Below are positions 13,436-21,367 of a DNA stretch of 45,560 bases, one piece after another; the stretch's first letter is position 1, and every line of letters starts with the position of its first letter. The position numbers were made by a program, and so were the translations under genes. This DNA comes from a virus: positions 1 to 45,560 of the IMG/VR virus record IMGVR_UViG_3300035182_000701. One strand, 5' to 3'. Below the pieces are notes generated by a model. The model saw only the letters and a program-made list of their open reading frames with translations, was not told where the DNA came from and ran no database searches.

Positions 13436-13863
13436 CGGTCATTGCCTGGGATGGCCACTATCTGGCCGGCGACAAGCGCACCAGCTTTGGCGGGCTGCAC
13501 GGCATCACCACCAAGGTCCACCGCATCGGTAATTGTCTGGTGGGCTGCGCCGGCACAACCGCGCACATCGCGGAAATGCTGGAGTGGGTAAGGAACGGTC
13601 GCAAACCCGAAGAGCTACCGACGCACCAGCGCGACCCGAATGAGTGCACCAGCATGCTCCTGATCGAGCCTGACGGGTCAGTGCTTCAGTACGAAAGCAG
13701 CCCCTATCCCATCCGAATTGAGAACAAACAGTGGGCGATTGGGTCGGGCAGGGATTTTGCGATGGCTGTGATGCATCTGGGGTATTGCGCAAGCGCCGCC
13801 GTAGCGGTCGCGTGCAAGCTGGACATGTCTTGCGGCAACGGCATCGACACGATCACTCGGTAA
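13432..13863 (+). CDS. Ntn-hydrolase (proteasome-subunit/HslV-like) phage protein
   Basis: 143 aa from GTG 13432. The first residues after the initiator, TVIAWDGHYLAGDKRTS, followed by TTKVHRI and a Gly-rich GNCLVGCAGTTAHI strand, match the Ntn-hydrolase fold of HslV and proteasome beta subunits. Removal of the initiator would expose Thr-2 as the nucleophile; Asp and Lys equivalents appear in AGDKR. Known phage relatives are uncharacterised. A peptidase or amidase role is inferred. Last gene of the continuous overlapped early operon. Confidence 0.65.
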   Translation: MTVIAWDGHYLAGDKRTSFGGLHGITTKVHRIGNCLVGCAGTTAHIAEMLEWVRNGRKPEELPTHQRDPNECTSMLLIEPDGSVLQYESSPYPIRIENKQWAIGSGRDFAMAVMHLGYCASAAVAVACKLDMSCGNGIDTITR

Positions 13864-13938
13864 GGTAATGGTCTAGTTTGAATCTGCCCTTGTTACAAGC
13901 GGCTGGATCAAGCTGACCGCCTGGGCTAAGCTGACGGC

Positions 13939-14112
13939 ATGGCTACGAACAAGCGCAAGGACTTCACGCAGGTTGCCCTAGACGTTGTGAAACGTGCGAC
14001 TGGTGAAACGACCGCGCCCGCCCCCAGCGTGAAGCAGGAGAGCGGGCGCAAGGCCTCGGGCAACCCGGGCGTCGAGACTAAGCGTGGTCGGCCTGCTGCT
14101 CGGAAGGCATGA
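13939..14112 (+). CDS. 57-aa basic hypothetical protein
   Basis: Reads MATNKRKDFTQVALDVVKRA, then a Pro/Ala linker and a basic tail (ETKRGRPAARKA) with an AT-hook-like RGRP. Weak ribosome site. Its start resembles small host or plasmid proteins with a KDF-x-Q-x-A motif. Its 3-prime end overlaps the convergent P63C gene by 35 bp, so an insertion here may have replaced its original C-terminus. Confidence 0.6.
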   Translation: MATNKRKDFTQVALDVVKRATGETTAPAPSVKQESGRKASGNPGVETKRGRPAARKA

Positions 14113-15091
14113 GCAACTCCAGCTCCTGTTGACCGCCGAACCGCGCGACGATCTTTGCGTCGTACTCAGCTTTGGTCTTTGACGACTCAGCCATCTCCAG
14201 TACGCGGCCGATGTGCATCCGCAGAGCTCGTGCGCCGACATCGTTTAGGAATTGAAACAGCTTTGTTTTGCGATTGCCATCTTGCGCCTTGAGCGCTCTG
14301 AGCAACTCAAGAACTTTGCCGTTGCTCTGTGCGAGCGGATAGTAGATGTGCCGCACAGTCAGGTGCCTCAAATGCCAAGACTTGCCCCGCATCGGCACCT
14401 GAATCTCGTAGAGACGATGCCATTGCATGTAGATCTCATTTGGGAACTCTTGTTCGTACTTCTTGGCCTCCTCGCGCACGTAGTGCTTAAAGGCATCAAT
14501 GACCTCTTGGGTGCTCGGGCTGTAGCCAGCCATTGCATAGACAAGTGACCGTATTCCTGATTTCGCTGCCGCCCCAGTAACGATCGCAGCTTGACGAATG
14601 ATGTCTTCGTACCGCTTCCCCTTGAGAGCCCCGGCAGCGTTCGCGACCGCGATGGAGTTGCACAGGTCAATTAGCAGGGCTGCGTCATACCCCTTGACGG
14701 CTGCGGGTGGGATGCCAGCCACCCCGCTATCCCATTGAAATGCAATGGGGTTTTTGAGTTTTTGAGCTGTCTCGGCCACCACGTACGGTGCCATGGCTTG
14801 GCTGCTGATGAACCTCTCCAACACGTTGCCACGCTTGGATAGCCCAAGCGCTCTCGCCATGCCGGTCTGGCTGATGACTGCAGTCTTTGTTGGATCGTTC
14901 AGCACGTAGCACTCAACGTCGATGCCGAGCTCATTTTGGAAGTTGCCCTTGTGCGTCGCAGCAAGAGCTTTCTTCCAGCGAGCCGCAGCGCCCTTCGCCG
15001 CCCGCAACTTCCGCTCTTCAGGAGTCAACTTTTCGGCCAAAGCAATCGCGCCTTTTGCGCGGCCCGTAGCGGGCGCCTTCGAATCAGTCAT
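14078..15091 (-). CDS. P63C-domain protein
   Basis: 337 aa from ATG 15091. The N-terminus is basic (LTPEERKLRAAKGAAARW). The middle has QTGMARALGLSKRGN and the C-terminal half the P63C-type core (YEQEFPNEIYMQWHRLYEI and RGKSWHLRHLTVRHIYYPLA). P63C is a domain of phage and mobile-element proteins of unknown biochemical role. Divergent from the IS1-like transposase with 86 bp between starts; both ATGs lie in the outer arms of a palindrome, so the two genes are probably co-regulated. Confidence 0.75.
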   Translation of the reverse strand: MTDSKAPATGRAKGAIALAEKLTPEERKLRAAKGAAARWKKALAATHKGNFQNELGIDVECYVLNDPTKTAVISQTGMARALGLSKRGNVLERFISSQAMAPYVVAETAQKLKNPIAFQWDSGVAGIPPAAVKGYDAALLIDLCNSIAVANAAGALKGKRYEDIIRQAAIVTGAAAKSGIRSLVYAMAGYSPSTQEVIDAFKHYVREEAKKYEQEFPNEIYMQWHRLYEIQVPMRGKSWHLRHLTVRHIYYPLAQSNGKVLELLRALKAQDGNRKTKLFQFLNDVGARALRMHIGRVLEMAESSKTKAEYDAKIVARFGGQQELELLMPSEQQADHA

Positions 15092-15180
15092 TGCAAGCAT
15101 CCTTGCGAGTTGATGTGCTTGCATTGTGATGCAGGCATCGGCACAATGCAAGCACACGACGAAATTAGATGCTTGCAATG
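15089..15180. promoter_or_regulatory. nested palindromic control region of the P63C/transposase pair
   Basis: Outer inverted repeat CATTGCAAGCATC (15089-15101) with GATGCTTGCAATG (15168-15180). Inner inverted repeat GTGCTTGCATTGTG (15115-15128) with CACAATGCAAGCAC (15142-15155). All four share CAWTGCAAGCAY. The outer arms include the two start codons, so both genes begin with the same GATGCTTGCAATGA context and no ribosome site. Confidence 0.85.
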
Positions 15181-16047
15181 AACCGCCTCACCACCCAAGA
15201 CCGCGCCCGCATCCTCAGCGTCCTGGCTGAAGGTGCAGGCGTCAATGCTGCCTGCCGCATCACTGGCGCCAGCAAGAACACGGTTCTGAAGCTCATCGCT
15301 GACGTGGGCCGCGCCTGTGCCCTCTACCAAGACCAGCGCTTTCGCAACCTGACTTGCAAGCGCATTGAGTGCGACGAAATCTGGTCGTTCGTCGGCGCGA
15401 AGGCCAAGAACGTGACCGAGGATCACCCTGACGGCTACGGCGACTGCTACACGTTCACGGCCATCGACCCCGACACCAAGCTGATGCCCTGCTGGCTTGT
15501 CGGCGTGCGCAACAAGCAATGCACCAACGACTTCATGGAAGACCTGGCATCCCGCCTGGTCAACCGCGTGCAGCTCACCACCGATGGCCTGCACACCTAC
15601 CCCGAAGCCGTGGACCGCGCCTTTCACGGCAACGTCGATTACGGCATCCTGAACAAGACCTATGAGAACGAGGGCAAGGGCCAGAAGGAAGCGAAGCGCC
15701 GCTACAGCCCGTCCAACCTGCAGAGCACGACCAAGATCGTCGGCGTGGGCAAGCCGAACCTTGACCTGATCTCGACCTCACTCGTTGAGCGCGCCAACTT
15801 GTCCATGCGCATGGGCATGCGTCGCTTCACCCGCCTGACCAATGCCTTCTCCAAGAAGCTGGAGAACCACATGCACGCCATCAGCTTCTACTTCATGGTC
15901 TACAACTTCGTGAAGGTGCATTCGTCGGTGCGCTGCAGCCCCGCGATGGCGGCCGGCGTGACCGACACGCTCTGGACGATGGAGGACATCGTTTTGATGG
16001 CCGACACCATGGGCGACGAAGTTGTAACCGGCGCTCAGTCAGACTGA
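15178..16047 (+). CDS. IS1-family-like transposase
   Basis: 289 aa from ATG 15178 (15169 also possible). N-terminal helix-turn-helix (AACRITGASKNTVLKLIADV), then a DDE core: CDEIWSFVGAKAKN (first Asp), AIDPDTKLMPCWLVG, LTTDGLHTYPEAV (second Asp) and STSLVERANLSMRMGMRRFT with the ERxN-type Glu. No obvious terminal inverted repeats were found near 14070 or 16060. Either the element ends are elsewhere or the protein is a domesticated, phage-resident enzyme paired with the P63C protein. Confidence 0.8.
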   Translation: MNRLTTQDRARILSVLAEGAGVNAACRITGASKNTVLKLIADVGRACALYQDQRFRNLTCKRIECDEIWSFVGAKAKNVTEDHPDGYGDCYTFTAIDPDTKLMPCWLVGVRNKQCTNDFMEDLASRLVNRVQLTTDGLHTYPEAVDRAFHGNVDYGILNKTYENEGKGQKEAKRRYSPSNLQSTTKIVGVGKPNLDLISTSLVERANLSMRMGMRRFTRLTNAFSKKLENHMHAISFYFMVYNFVKVHSSVRCSPAMAAGVTDTLWTMEDIVLMADTMGDEVVTGAQSD

Positions 16048-16071
16048 ACCATGACCGATCACTCTTGCCGC

Positions 16072-16099
16072 TTGACATGCGAAATCCCCGTTTCATAAT
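16072..16099 (+). promoter_or_regulatory. promoter of the Q-like gene
   Basis: TTGACA (16072-16077), 16 bp, CATAAT (16094-16099). The GTTTCATAATCC around the -10 is repeated at the late promoter (17061-17072), so the two probably share a regulator or origin. Confidence 0.75.
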
Positions 16100-16129
16100 C
16101 CCCGCGCGGTCCAACCGAAAAGGGATCGC

Positions 16130-16936
16130 ATGAGCATTGAGGAACGGTACGCTAAGGCAATCCACACCAGCCACCTCGAAGTAGAGGAAGCGCCTGGCGA
16201 TGCGGATATGGTCATCGCCGCAGGCATGTCCGAATCGCTGGGCGTGATGATGGCAAGGCTGAAGGCAGAGTGGGATGCCTCAGCTGGCGAGGTGGCGCTT
16301 TTCACGCGTAACACAAAGCGGCTCGGTGATGCGCGTGCGGCGGCAGTTGAAGCCGCGAAGCAGAAGGGCGCCAATCCGTTCGATGTGGCCGCATTTGACC
16401 GCGATGCAGAGCGCGAACTACTGACGGCCCGCGCCCTGATCCTCATGAACCTCCGCAGCCTCGCGCCGGCCAAGCAATCAATTTTCGACTTCGCCACCAA
16501 GCAGGCCGCAGGGAAGGGCGTCACGGACGGCGCCAGCAAGGCCCGCACAGAGCTTCAGGCGCTCACTGCCAAGCTCGGCGAGCAGATGAACAAGGAAGAC
16601 CGCGCCCAACTCATAAAAGACCACGGAGCGAAGTGCCGGGAAGTGTCGGACATCGCTGCTGCTCACTCCAGGCGCATGGCCGCCCTTGTTGGCTGCGTGC
16701 TGGATGTGTGGCTGGACAAACTTTGCCATCGCTGTGACGGCCGGGGCTTCACTGGCGGCTACGGCACGCCGCGCATCGGCTGCAAGCACTGCCGCGAAAC
16801 CGGCAGCCGCCGTCAGTCCCAATTGAGCGACCGAGCAAGCGAGCACCAGTTCGGCCTGTGGCTCTTGAACGTGCTCGATTCAAAGTGCAATTCATCAATG
16901 GCCCAGGTGAGCAGGAAGACGAGGAGGATTGAATGA
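16130..16936 (+). CDS. putative late antiterminator (Q-like zinc protein)
   Basis: 268 aa, GGGA before the ATG. Mostly helical with a C-terminal DnaJ-type zinc finger (LCHRCDGRGFTGGYG then CKHCRETGSRR, residues 200-232), as in several lambdoid Q proteins. Position is diagnostic: last regulator before a strong promoter (17043), a leader terminator (17203) and the late genes. It would modify RNA polymerase at the late promoter to ignore terminators. Family identity is inference from finger and context. Confidence 0.6.
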   Translation: MSIEERYAKAIHTSHLEVEEAPGDADMVIAAGMSESLGVMMARLKAEWDASAGEVALFTRNTKRLGDARAAAVEAAKQKGANPFDVAAFDRDAERELLTARALILMNLRSLAPAKQSIFDFATKQAAGKGVTDGASKARTELQALTAKLGEQMNKEDRAQLIKDHGAKCREVSDIAAAHSRRMAALVGCVLDVWLDKLCHRCDGRGFTGGYGTPRIGCKHCRETGSRRQSQLSDRASEHQFGLWLLNVLDSKCNSSMAQVSRKTRRIE

Positions 16937-17037
16937 AGGCCGAACCTACCCAAGCGAGGCTTAGGGAACTTCTGGTGTATGACGCCGAAACGGGGCTGAC
17001 GAGGATGAGATGTAAACAAGCACAAGAGTCTCTATAA
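16933..17037 (+). pseudogene. N-terminal remnant of an HNH endonuclease
   Basis: 34 codons, starting in the stop of the Q-like gene. ARLRELLVYDAETGLTR is the conserved N-terminus of phage HNH/AP2 endonucleases (compare the start of the intact one at 28985, LRAVVSYDPESGIF). No HNH core follows before the stop at 17037 or in the other frames. Confidence 0.6.
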
Positions 17038-17042
17038 ATCGC

Positions 17043-17070
17043 TTGACACAAATATTTTTTGTTTCATAAT
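17043..17070 (+). promoter_or_regulatory. late promoter (pR-prime-like)
   Basis: TTGACA (17043-17048), 16 bp, CATAAT (17065-17070), followed by a leader and an intrinsic terminator about 130 nt downstream. This is the Q gene, promoter, leader terminator, late operon order known from lambdoid phages. Confidence 0.8.
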
Positions 17071-17202
17071 CCTCGCCCAACAAAGGAGCGAGCCCCGCCG
17101 CCAAACGGCATGATCTTCTGGCCTAGTGCCTACATCCAGCGTCCGTGACGCTCAAGCCCGGCAAGACCGGCAAACACTGGATGGATCAGCTCGCCCCTAC
17201 AC

Positions 17203-17226
17203 AAGCCCGCTACTTAGCGGGCTTTC
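17203..17226 (+). terminator. leader terminator of the late operon (tR-prime-like)
   Basis: AAGCCCGCT, ACTT loop, AGCGGGCTT, then TTCTG. The T run is short. It lies between the late promoter and the first late gene (17245). Confidence 0.75.
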
Positions 17227-17244
17227 TGCTTTCTGGAGCACACC

Positions 17245-17487
17245 ATGCACTATCGCAACGGCCGAGAGGCCAAGAACGGCGACAAGATCATTCGGCTCAG
17301 TGGCGGCAGGATCGACGCATTTGGCTGGCTGGTGGACGCCGTGCCGGGCAACGACTATTGCAACGGCTCAATCATCGACAAGCGCGGCGTGGTGGACTAC
17401 GCCTGCTTGTGCGACTGTCTGCACGTCGATGACGTTGCTGAACTGCTGGCCGCGCAAGGCCTGGCGGCGCGCCCGCCGGGAAAGTAA
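17245..17487 (+). CDS. small hypothetical late-leader protein
   Basis: 80 aa starting MHYRNGREAKNGDKIIRLSG, GGAG 6 nt upstream. Beta-rich start typical of small SH3-like or KOW-like phage proteins (NG-x-GDKII), then DAVPGNDYCNGSI and YACLCDCLHVDDVAELLAAQ. The three close Cys residues may bind metal. First gene after the leader terminator. Function unknown. Confidence 0.65.
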   Translation: MHYRNGREAKNGDKIIRLSGGRIDAFGWLVDAVPGNDYCNGSIIDKRGVVDYACLCDCLHVDDVAELLAAQGLAARPPGK

Positions 17488-17524
17488 GCCCCGACAGCCG
17501 GGAAAGACCGGCGCCTTCGCGCTT

Positions 17525-17629
17525 GATGGTTGGTTGCCTGAGTGCTCAACGGTGACGCAGCTACAGCACTTCCGTCCTGCTGCAAGGAATACGGCGGTGC
17601 ACTTGGGTTCAAAACCCGCACCAGCCATC
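17525..17629 (+). ncRNA. possible structured RNA, degenerate tRNA-like fold
   Basis: GATGGTTGG (17525-17533) can pair with CCAGCCATC (17621-17629). Just inside the 3-prime strand is a T-arm-like GGGTTCAAAACCC. A D-arm-like CTG...CAG is possible, but the anticodon stem would need a 9-nt loop, so this is not a normal tRNA. No ORF explains the stretch. It could equally be part of the packaging region. Confidence 0.3.
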
Positions 17630-17752
17630 AATCGCGAGGGTGAACTCCCTGCGCCGCTGAATGTGAAACATGAGACCTTCCCCGCTCGCTGTGCGGCCAA
17701 GGGACGGCACTGAACAGCAATGCATAGCAACACCCTCACCCAAGGAGGCGCA

Positions 17753-17839
17753 ATGGCTTGTTTCGGCTGCAATGACCGCCCTAGCGGCTGCCAGTACTGC
17801 CGGCCGCCGTTGTTTGTGCATCTGATCTCGCGGGCTTAA
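17753..17839 (+). CDS. 28-aa four-cysteine microprotein
   Basis: Reads MACFGCNDRPSGCQYCRPPL and ends HLISRA. Two CxxC pairs (residues 3-6 and 13-16) make a minimal zinc knuckle. AAGGAGG lies 5 nt before the ATG, the strongest ribosome site of this region. No family recognised. It would be expressed at the start of late transcription, just before terminase. Confidence 0.5.
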   Translation: MACFGCNDRPSGCQYCRPPLFVHLISRA

Positions 17840-17841
17840 CG

Positions 17842-18090
17842 GCCGCTCCAGAACGCCCGAGCCCCGAACGCTCGACACCGCCACGACGTAAAAGCGAGGC
17901 AGTAACGGGCTCGGGCACCCAGAAAAGCGCCGATTCATCCACTCAGCTGAAAGTGGCCGCCCGGGCGCCAATACGGGCGGAAGTTCCCCCGGGGCTCACT
18001 TCCCGGGGCAAGAAGCAGCGCAAGTGAATGGGCAGAGCCCAGGCCGCAAGGCTAGTCCTATGGGCTTCTAGTCCGCATGAGGAGACGGAC
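17842..18090. other. GC-rich non-coding region upstream of terminase; candidate cos/pac
   Basis: No convincing ORF. Contains a 10-bp inverted repeat GCCCGAGCCC (17855-17864) and GGGCTCGGGC (17907-17916), then CCCGGGCG, CCCCCGGGG and CCCGGGG palindromic blocks at about 17960-18010, and AGCCCA...TGGGCT around 18035-18066. Terminase recognition sites usually lie directly upstream of the small-subunit gene. A cohesive end cannot be read from sequence alone. Confidence 0.4.
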
Positions 18091-18633
18091 ATGGGTAGAC
18101 CTTCAAAGCTCAGCGAAAAGCAGTGGGCGCAGCTTGAGAGCAGGCTCCTGAAGGGTGAGAAGGCGAAAGACCTGTCACGCGAGTACAAGGTATCGCCAGC
18201 CGTCATAAGTCGTCGGTTTGCGAATTCCGCAAAGACGATAAAAGACGTTGCAAATCAAGTAGTTGCGGCTGACGCTGCATTGAAGTCGCTTCCGGTTTCG
18301 CAACAGGCAATCGCAATTTCACTTATTGACGAACTGAAGGCGATCAGCATGCACTTGGCTGGCGCCGGCAAGTACGGAGCGGCCACATCGCACCGCCTAT
18401 CGGGCATCGCTCACGCAAAAGTGCAAGAGATCGACGATGCGACGCCGCTGACCGCCGAGAGCCTTGAGGCGCTGAAGGGCGTAGCAGTGCTCACTAAGCT
18501 GGCGAATGACTCTGCGGTGATCCCGATGGGCTTGCTGGCCGCCAACAAGGAGATGGTCAAGGAGGCCAACTCTGGCGCGCAGTCGGAGCCCGGTCAACTG
18601 CTCGCGGAGCTGGTCCAGCACCTGCCTGACTGA
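18091..18633 (+). CDS. terS: terminase small subunit
   Basis: 180 aa from ATG 18091 (GAGGAGA 5 nt upstream; an in-frame start at 18028 lacks this). N-terminal helix-turn-helix GRPSKLSEKQWAQLESRLLK, then KDLSREYKVSPAVISRRF, binds packaging-site DNA. The rest is helical and would form the oligomeric ring. The gene abuts the large subunit: TGA ends at 18633 and ATG starts there. Confidence 0.85.
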   Translation: MGRPSKLSEKQWAQLESRLLKGEKAKDLSREYKVSPAVISRRFANSAKTIKDVANQVVAADAALKSLPVSQQAIAISLIDELKAISMHLAGAGKYGAATSHRLSGIAHAKVQEIDDATPLTAESLEALKGVAVLTKLANDSAVIPMGLLAANKEMVKEANSGAQSEPGQLLAELVQHLPD

Positions 18634-19970
18634 TGGCTGTCAGCCTGCGCACTCAGCGCGAGTTGGCTCGCTGGTATCCGCTGGTAGAGCATCCGATTCA
18701 AAGGGCGCTGGTTGAGGCAGTCGGCAACGGCATTCGCTTCCCGGTTGTGCCTGCTGGCCGACGCTCAGGCAAGACGGAGCGAGCCAAACGCTTCTTGGCT
18801 AAGCAGGCGATGAAGAACCCGGGCAAGCGCTTCTTTGCTGCTGCGCCGACCCGGGATCAGGTCAAGAAAATCTACTGGCAGGACTTGAAGCTGCTCACGT
18901 TGAGCAGCCTGCACGACAAGGCGCCAAGCGAGTCCGAGCTGATCATCCACCTGCCCAACGGTGCCGAGATTCATCTGATTGGCCTAGACCGGCCTGAGCG
19001 CATCGAGGGCGTGCTGTGGCACGGCGGTGTGATCGACGAGATCGCGGATCTGCGTTACGGCGATGTGGCGTGGAAAGAGAACATTCTCCCGGCCCTGAGC
19101 ACGTTCAACCCAGCTGAACCAGACTACCGCGCCTGGTGCTGGCTGATCGGCGTGCCGGATGGCCTGGGCCACTACTACGACCTGGCCAAGTACGCCGAGG
19201 CCGGGAACGATCCTGACTGGGCCTGCTTCCATTGGAAGTCGGCCGAGATCCTGCCGCCTGATGTGATCGCCGCGGCCAAGCGCACGATGAGCGCTCGACA
19301 GTTCCGGCAGGAATACGAGGCTGCCTTTGAAGGCGCGACCGGCCGAATCTACGAGGACTACAGTAAAGAAAATCACACTGATGCGCGCATCGAGCCGCAT
19401 GAGCAGTTGCTGTGGATGCACGATCAAAACTTCACCCCGCTGTCATCGGCGGTGGGCGTTCGGCGCGGTGAATCTCTCTACCTGCTGGATGAGATCGTTC
19501 TAACCAGCGCGGTATCGAAGCAATCGGCCGCCGAGTTCGTGGAGAAGTTCAAGGATCACAAGAACAAGAACGTGCTGATCTACGGCGACCCAGCAGGGCA
19601 GGCCGGCGAGAAGCACGGCCACGCATCGGACTACACCGACATTGAGGGTGTGCTGAAGGCTCACGGCTGGGACTACATCCGCAAGGTGAAGCCCGCACAT
19701 CCGGCCATCAAAGACCGTCAGAACGCAGTGCGCGCCAAGATCTGCACAGCAGATGGTGCGCGTTCGCTGTTCGTGAATCCAATCACCGCCACGTGGTGCG
19801 ACAAAGGCCTTGCAACGGTCCAGCTTCAGGAAGGCTCGACCTTCCAAGAAGACCAGAAGAACAAGTACCAGCACATCACGACAGCCATCGGCTATTGCGT
19901 GGATCGTGAATGGCCGGTGCTGAAAGACCCCATGACCATCAAGATGCGATCCGCCACCAACACCCGATGA
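18633..19970 (+). CDS. terL: terminase large subunit
   Basis: 445 aa. ATPase: Walker A-type PAGRRSGKTERAKR at about residue 45 and Walker B GGVIDEIADL near 132. Coupling motif region LSTFNP follows. C-terminal RNase H-type nuclease with LLWMHDQNF, LLDEIVL, IYGDPAG and a late Asp. It packages DNA into the prohead through the portal and makes the genome cut. Overlaps both neighbours. Confidence 0.92.
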   Translation: MAVSLRTQRELARWYPLVEHPIQRALVEAVGNGIRFPVVPAGRRSGKTERAKRFLAKQAMKNPGKRFFAAAPTRDQVKKIYWQDLKLLTLSSLHDKAPSESELIIHLPNGAEIHLIGLDRPERIEGVLWHGGVIDEIADLRYGDVAWKENILPALSTFNPAEPDYRAWCWLIGVPDGLGHYYDLAKYAEAGNDPDWACFHWKSAEILPPDVIAAAKRTMSARQFRQEYEAAFEGATGRIYEDYSKENHTDARIEPHEQLLWMHDQNFTPLSSAVGVRRGESLYLLDEIVLTSAVSKQSAAEFVEKFKDHKNKNVLIYGDPAGQAGEKHGHASDYTDIEGVLKAHGWDYIRKVKPAHPAIKDRQNAVRAKICTADGARSLFVNPITATWCDKGLATVQLQEGSTFQEDQKNKYQHITTAIGYCVDREWPVLKDPMTIKMRSATNTR

Positions 19971-21367
19971 CCAAAACAAATCCTTCCTACAGCCGGATTC
20001 CGCCAGAAGCGGCCGAGCGGTGGGAGATGGTGCGCCGTGTCTGCCGTGGTGCGCAGGCGGTCAAGGGTGGCGGATTCCTGCCCTACCTGAACGCGCAGGA
20101 TGAAAGCGACGAGAACAAGGCCCGCAACGAGGCCTATATAGATCGCGCCGTGTTTTACAACGTCACCGGTCGAACTCGTGATGGGCTGCTGGGCCTGGCG
20201 TTTCGACGCGACCCCGGCACCGATCAGCTGCCCGAAAAACTGAAATACCTGCTGCAAAACGCAGACGGCAACGGCAGCAGCATCTACCAGCAGAGTCAGG
20301 CGGCAGTGGTATCGGTGCTGGAGACCGGCAGGCATGGCCTGCTGGTGGACTACAGCGAGAGCCTGAGCAAGCCACTCATCAAGGCCTACCAAGCCGAGGA
20401 CATCATCAACTGGCGCACCGAGATCGTGGGCAGCGAGACTCACCTCACGCTGTTGGTGCTCCATGAAATCCATGAAGAGGCGACCGGCTACGAAACGATC
20501 TGCGTTGACCAGTGGCGCGAATATGTGCTGGCCGATGGCGTGGTGACTGCGAGGCTCTGGCGCAAGTCGGGCGCAAACATCGCGCAAATGGGCCAGGATG
20601 TCATCCTCAAGTCCAGCCGCGGCAACCTACCAGCCATTCCGTTTGTGTTCATCGGTGCCCAGAACAATGACGAGAGCATCGATGAGGCTCCGCTGTTTGA
20701 TCTGGCGCACCTGAACGTGGCGCACTATCGTAACTCCGCCGACTACGAAGACTCCGTGTTTTTCGCTGGCCAGGCTCAACCTTGGATCTCTGGACTAACG
20801 GAGGAGTGGCGTGACCATCTTGAGAAGTCCGGCATCTATGTCGGCTCGCGCTCACCGATCCCTTTACCAGTAAATGGCGCCTTCGGCTTCGCCCAGGTTC
20901 AGCCGAACACGCTGGCTAAAGAGGCGATGGACCAGAAGGAAGCGCAAATGTCCGCGCTTGGCGCGCAGCTGCTGGAGAATTCCAAAGCAGCCAAAACCGC
21001 GACGCAGGACGATAACGAGAAAGAGGCTACCACCTCGGTACTTTCAACCGTCATTGGCAACGTGTCCGAGGCCTATCACCGAGCCTTCGTTTTCTGCGGC
21101 CAGTTCCTGGGCCAAGAGTTCAGCCCGCCCGCACAGTACAAGATCAATCAGGATTTCGTGCGCATGACAGCCGATCCGCAGATGATCACGGCAATCGTGG
21201 ATAGTTGGCAGAAGGGCGCCTATGCCAAGGTTGACGCTCGCGCATTCCTGCGCCGCATCAACGTGATCCCCGCCGACAGGACGGATGCGCAGATCGACGC
21301 CGATGCAGAGGCCGAAGGGCCGGCGCTTGGCAGCATGACGGGCGGCGCTGGTGCCAACGGCAAATGA
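19967..21367 (+). CDS. portal protein, DUF4055 family
   Basis: 466 aa from ATG 19967 (ATGA overlap with terminase). YNVTGRTRDGLLGLAFRRDP, DINWRTE-type core, PAIPFVFIGAQNNDESIDEA and PPLFDLAHLNVAHYRNSADY-like segment (PLFDLAHLN...YRNSADYE) are the DUF4055 signatures. The family is used as portal by siphophages of Proteobacteria. It forms the dodecameric vertex for DNA entry and exit. Confidence 0.88.
   Translation: MTKTNPSYSRIPPEAAERWEMVRRVCRGAQAVKGGGFLPYLNAQDESDENKARNEAYIDRAVFYNVTGRTRDGLLGLAFRRDPGTDQLPEKLKYLLQNADGNGSSIYQQSQAAVVSVLETGRHGLLVDYSESLSKPLIKAYQAEDIINWRTEIVGSETHLTLLVLHEIHEEATGYETICVDQWREYVLADGVVTARLWRKSGANIAQMGQDVILKSSRGNLPAIPFVFIGAQNNDESIDEAPLFDLAHLNVAHYRNSADYEDSVFFAGQAQPWISGLTEEWRDHLEKSGIYVGSRSPIPLPVNGAFGFAQVQPNTLAKEAMDQKEAQMSALGAQLLENSKAAKTATQDDNEKEATTSVLSTVIGNVSEAYHRAFVFCGQFLGQEFSPPAQYKINQDFVRMTADPQMITAIVDSWQKGAYAKVDARAFLRRINVIPADRTDAQIDADAEAEGPALGSMTGGAGANGK

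Noticed and set aside
17609-17971. Minus-strand ORFs across the pre-terminase region
   Set aside because: Composition is shadow-like, no ribosome sites, and they run through strong hairpins.
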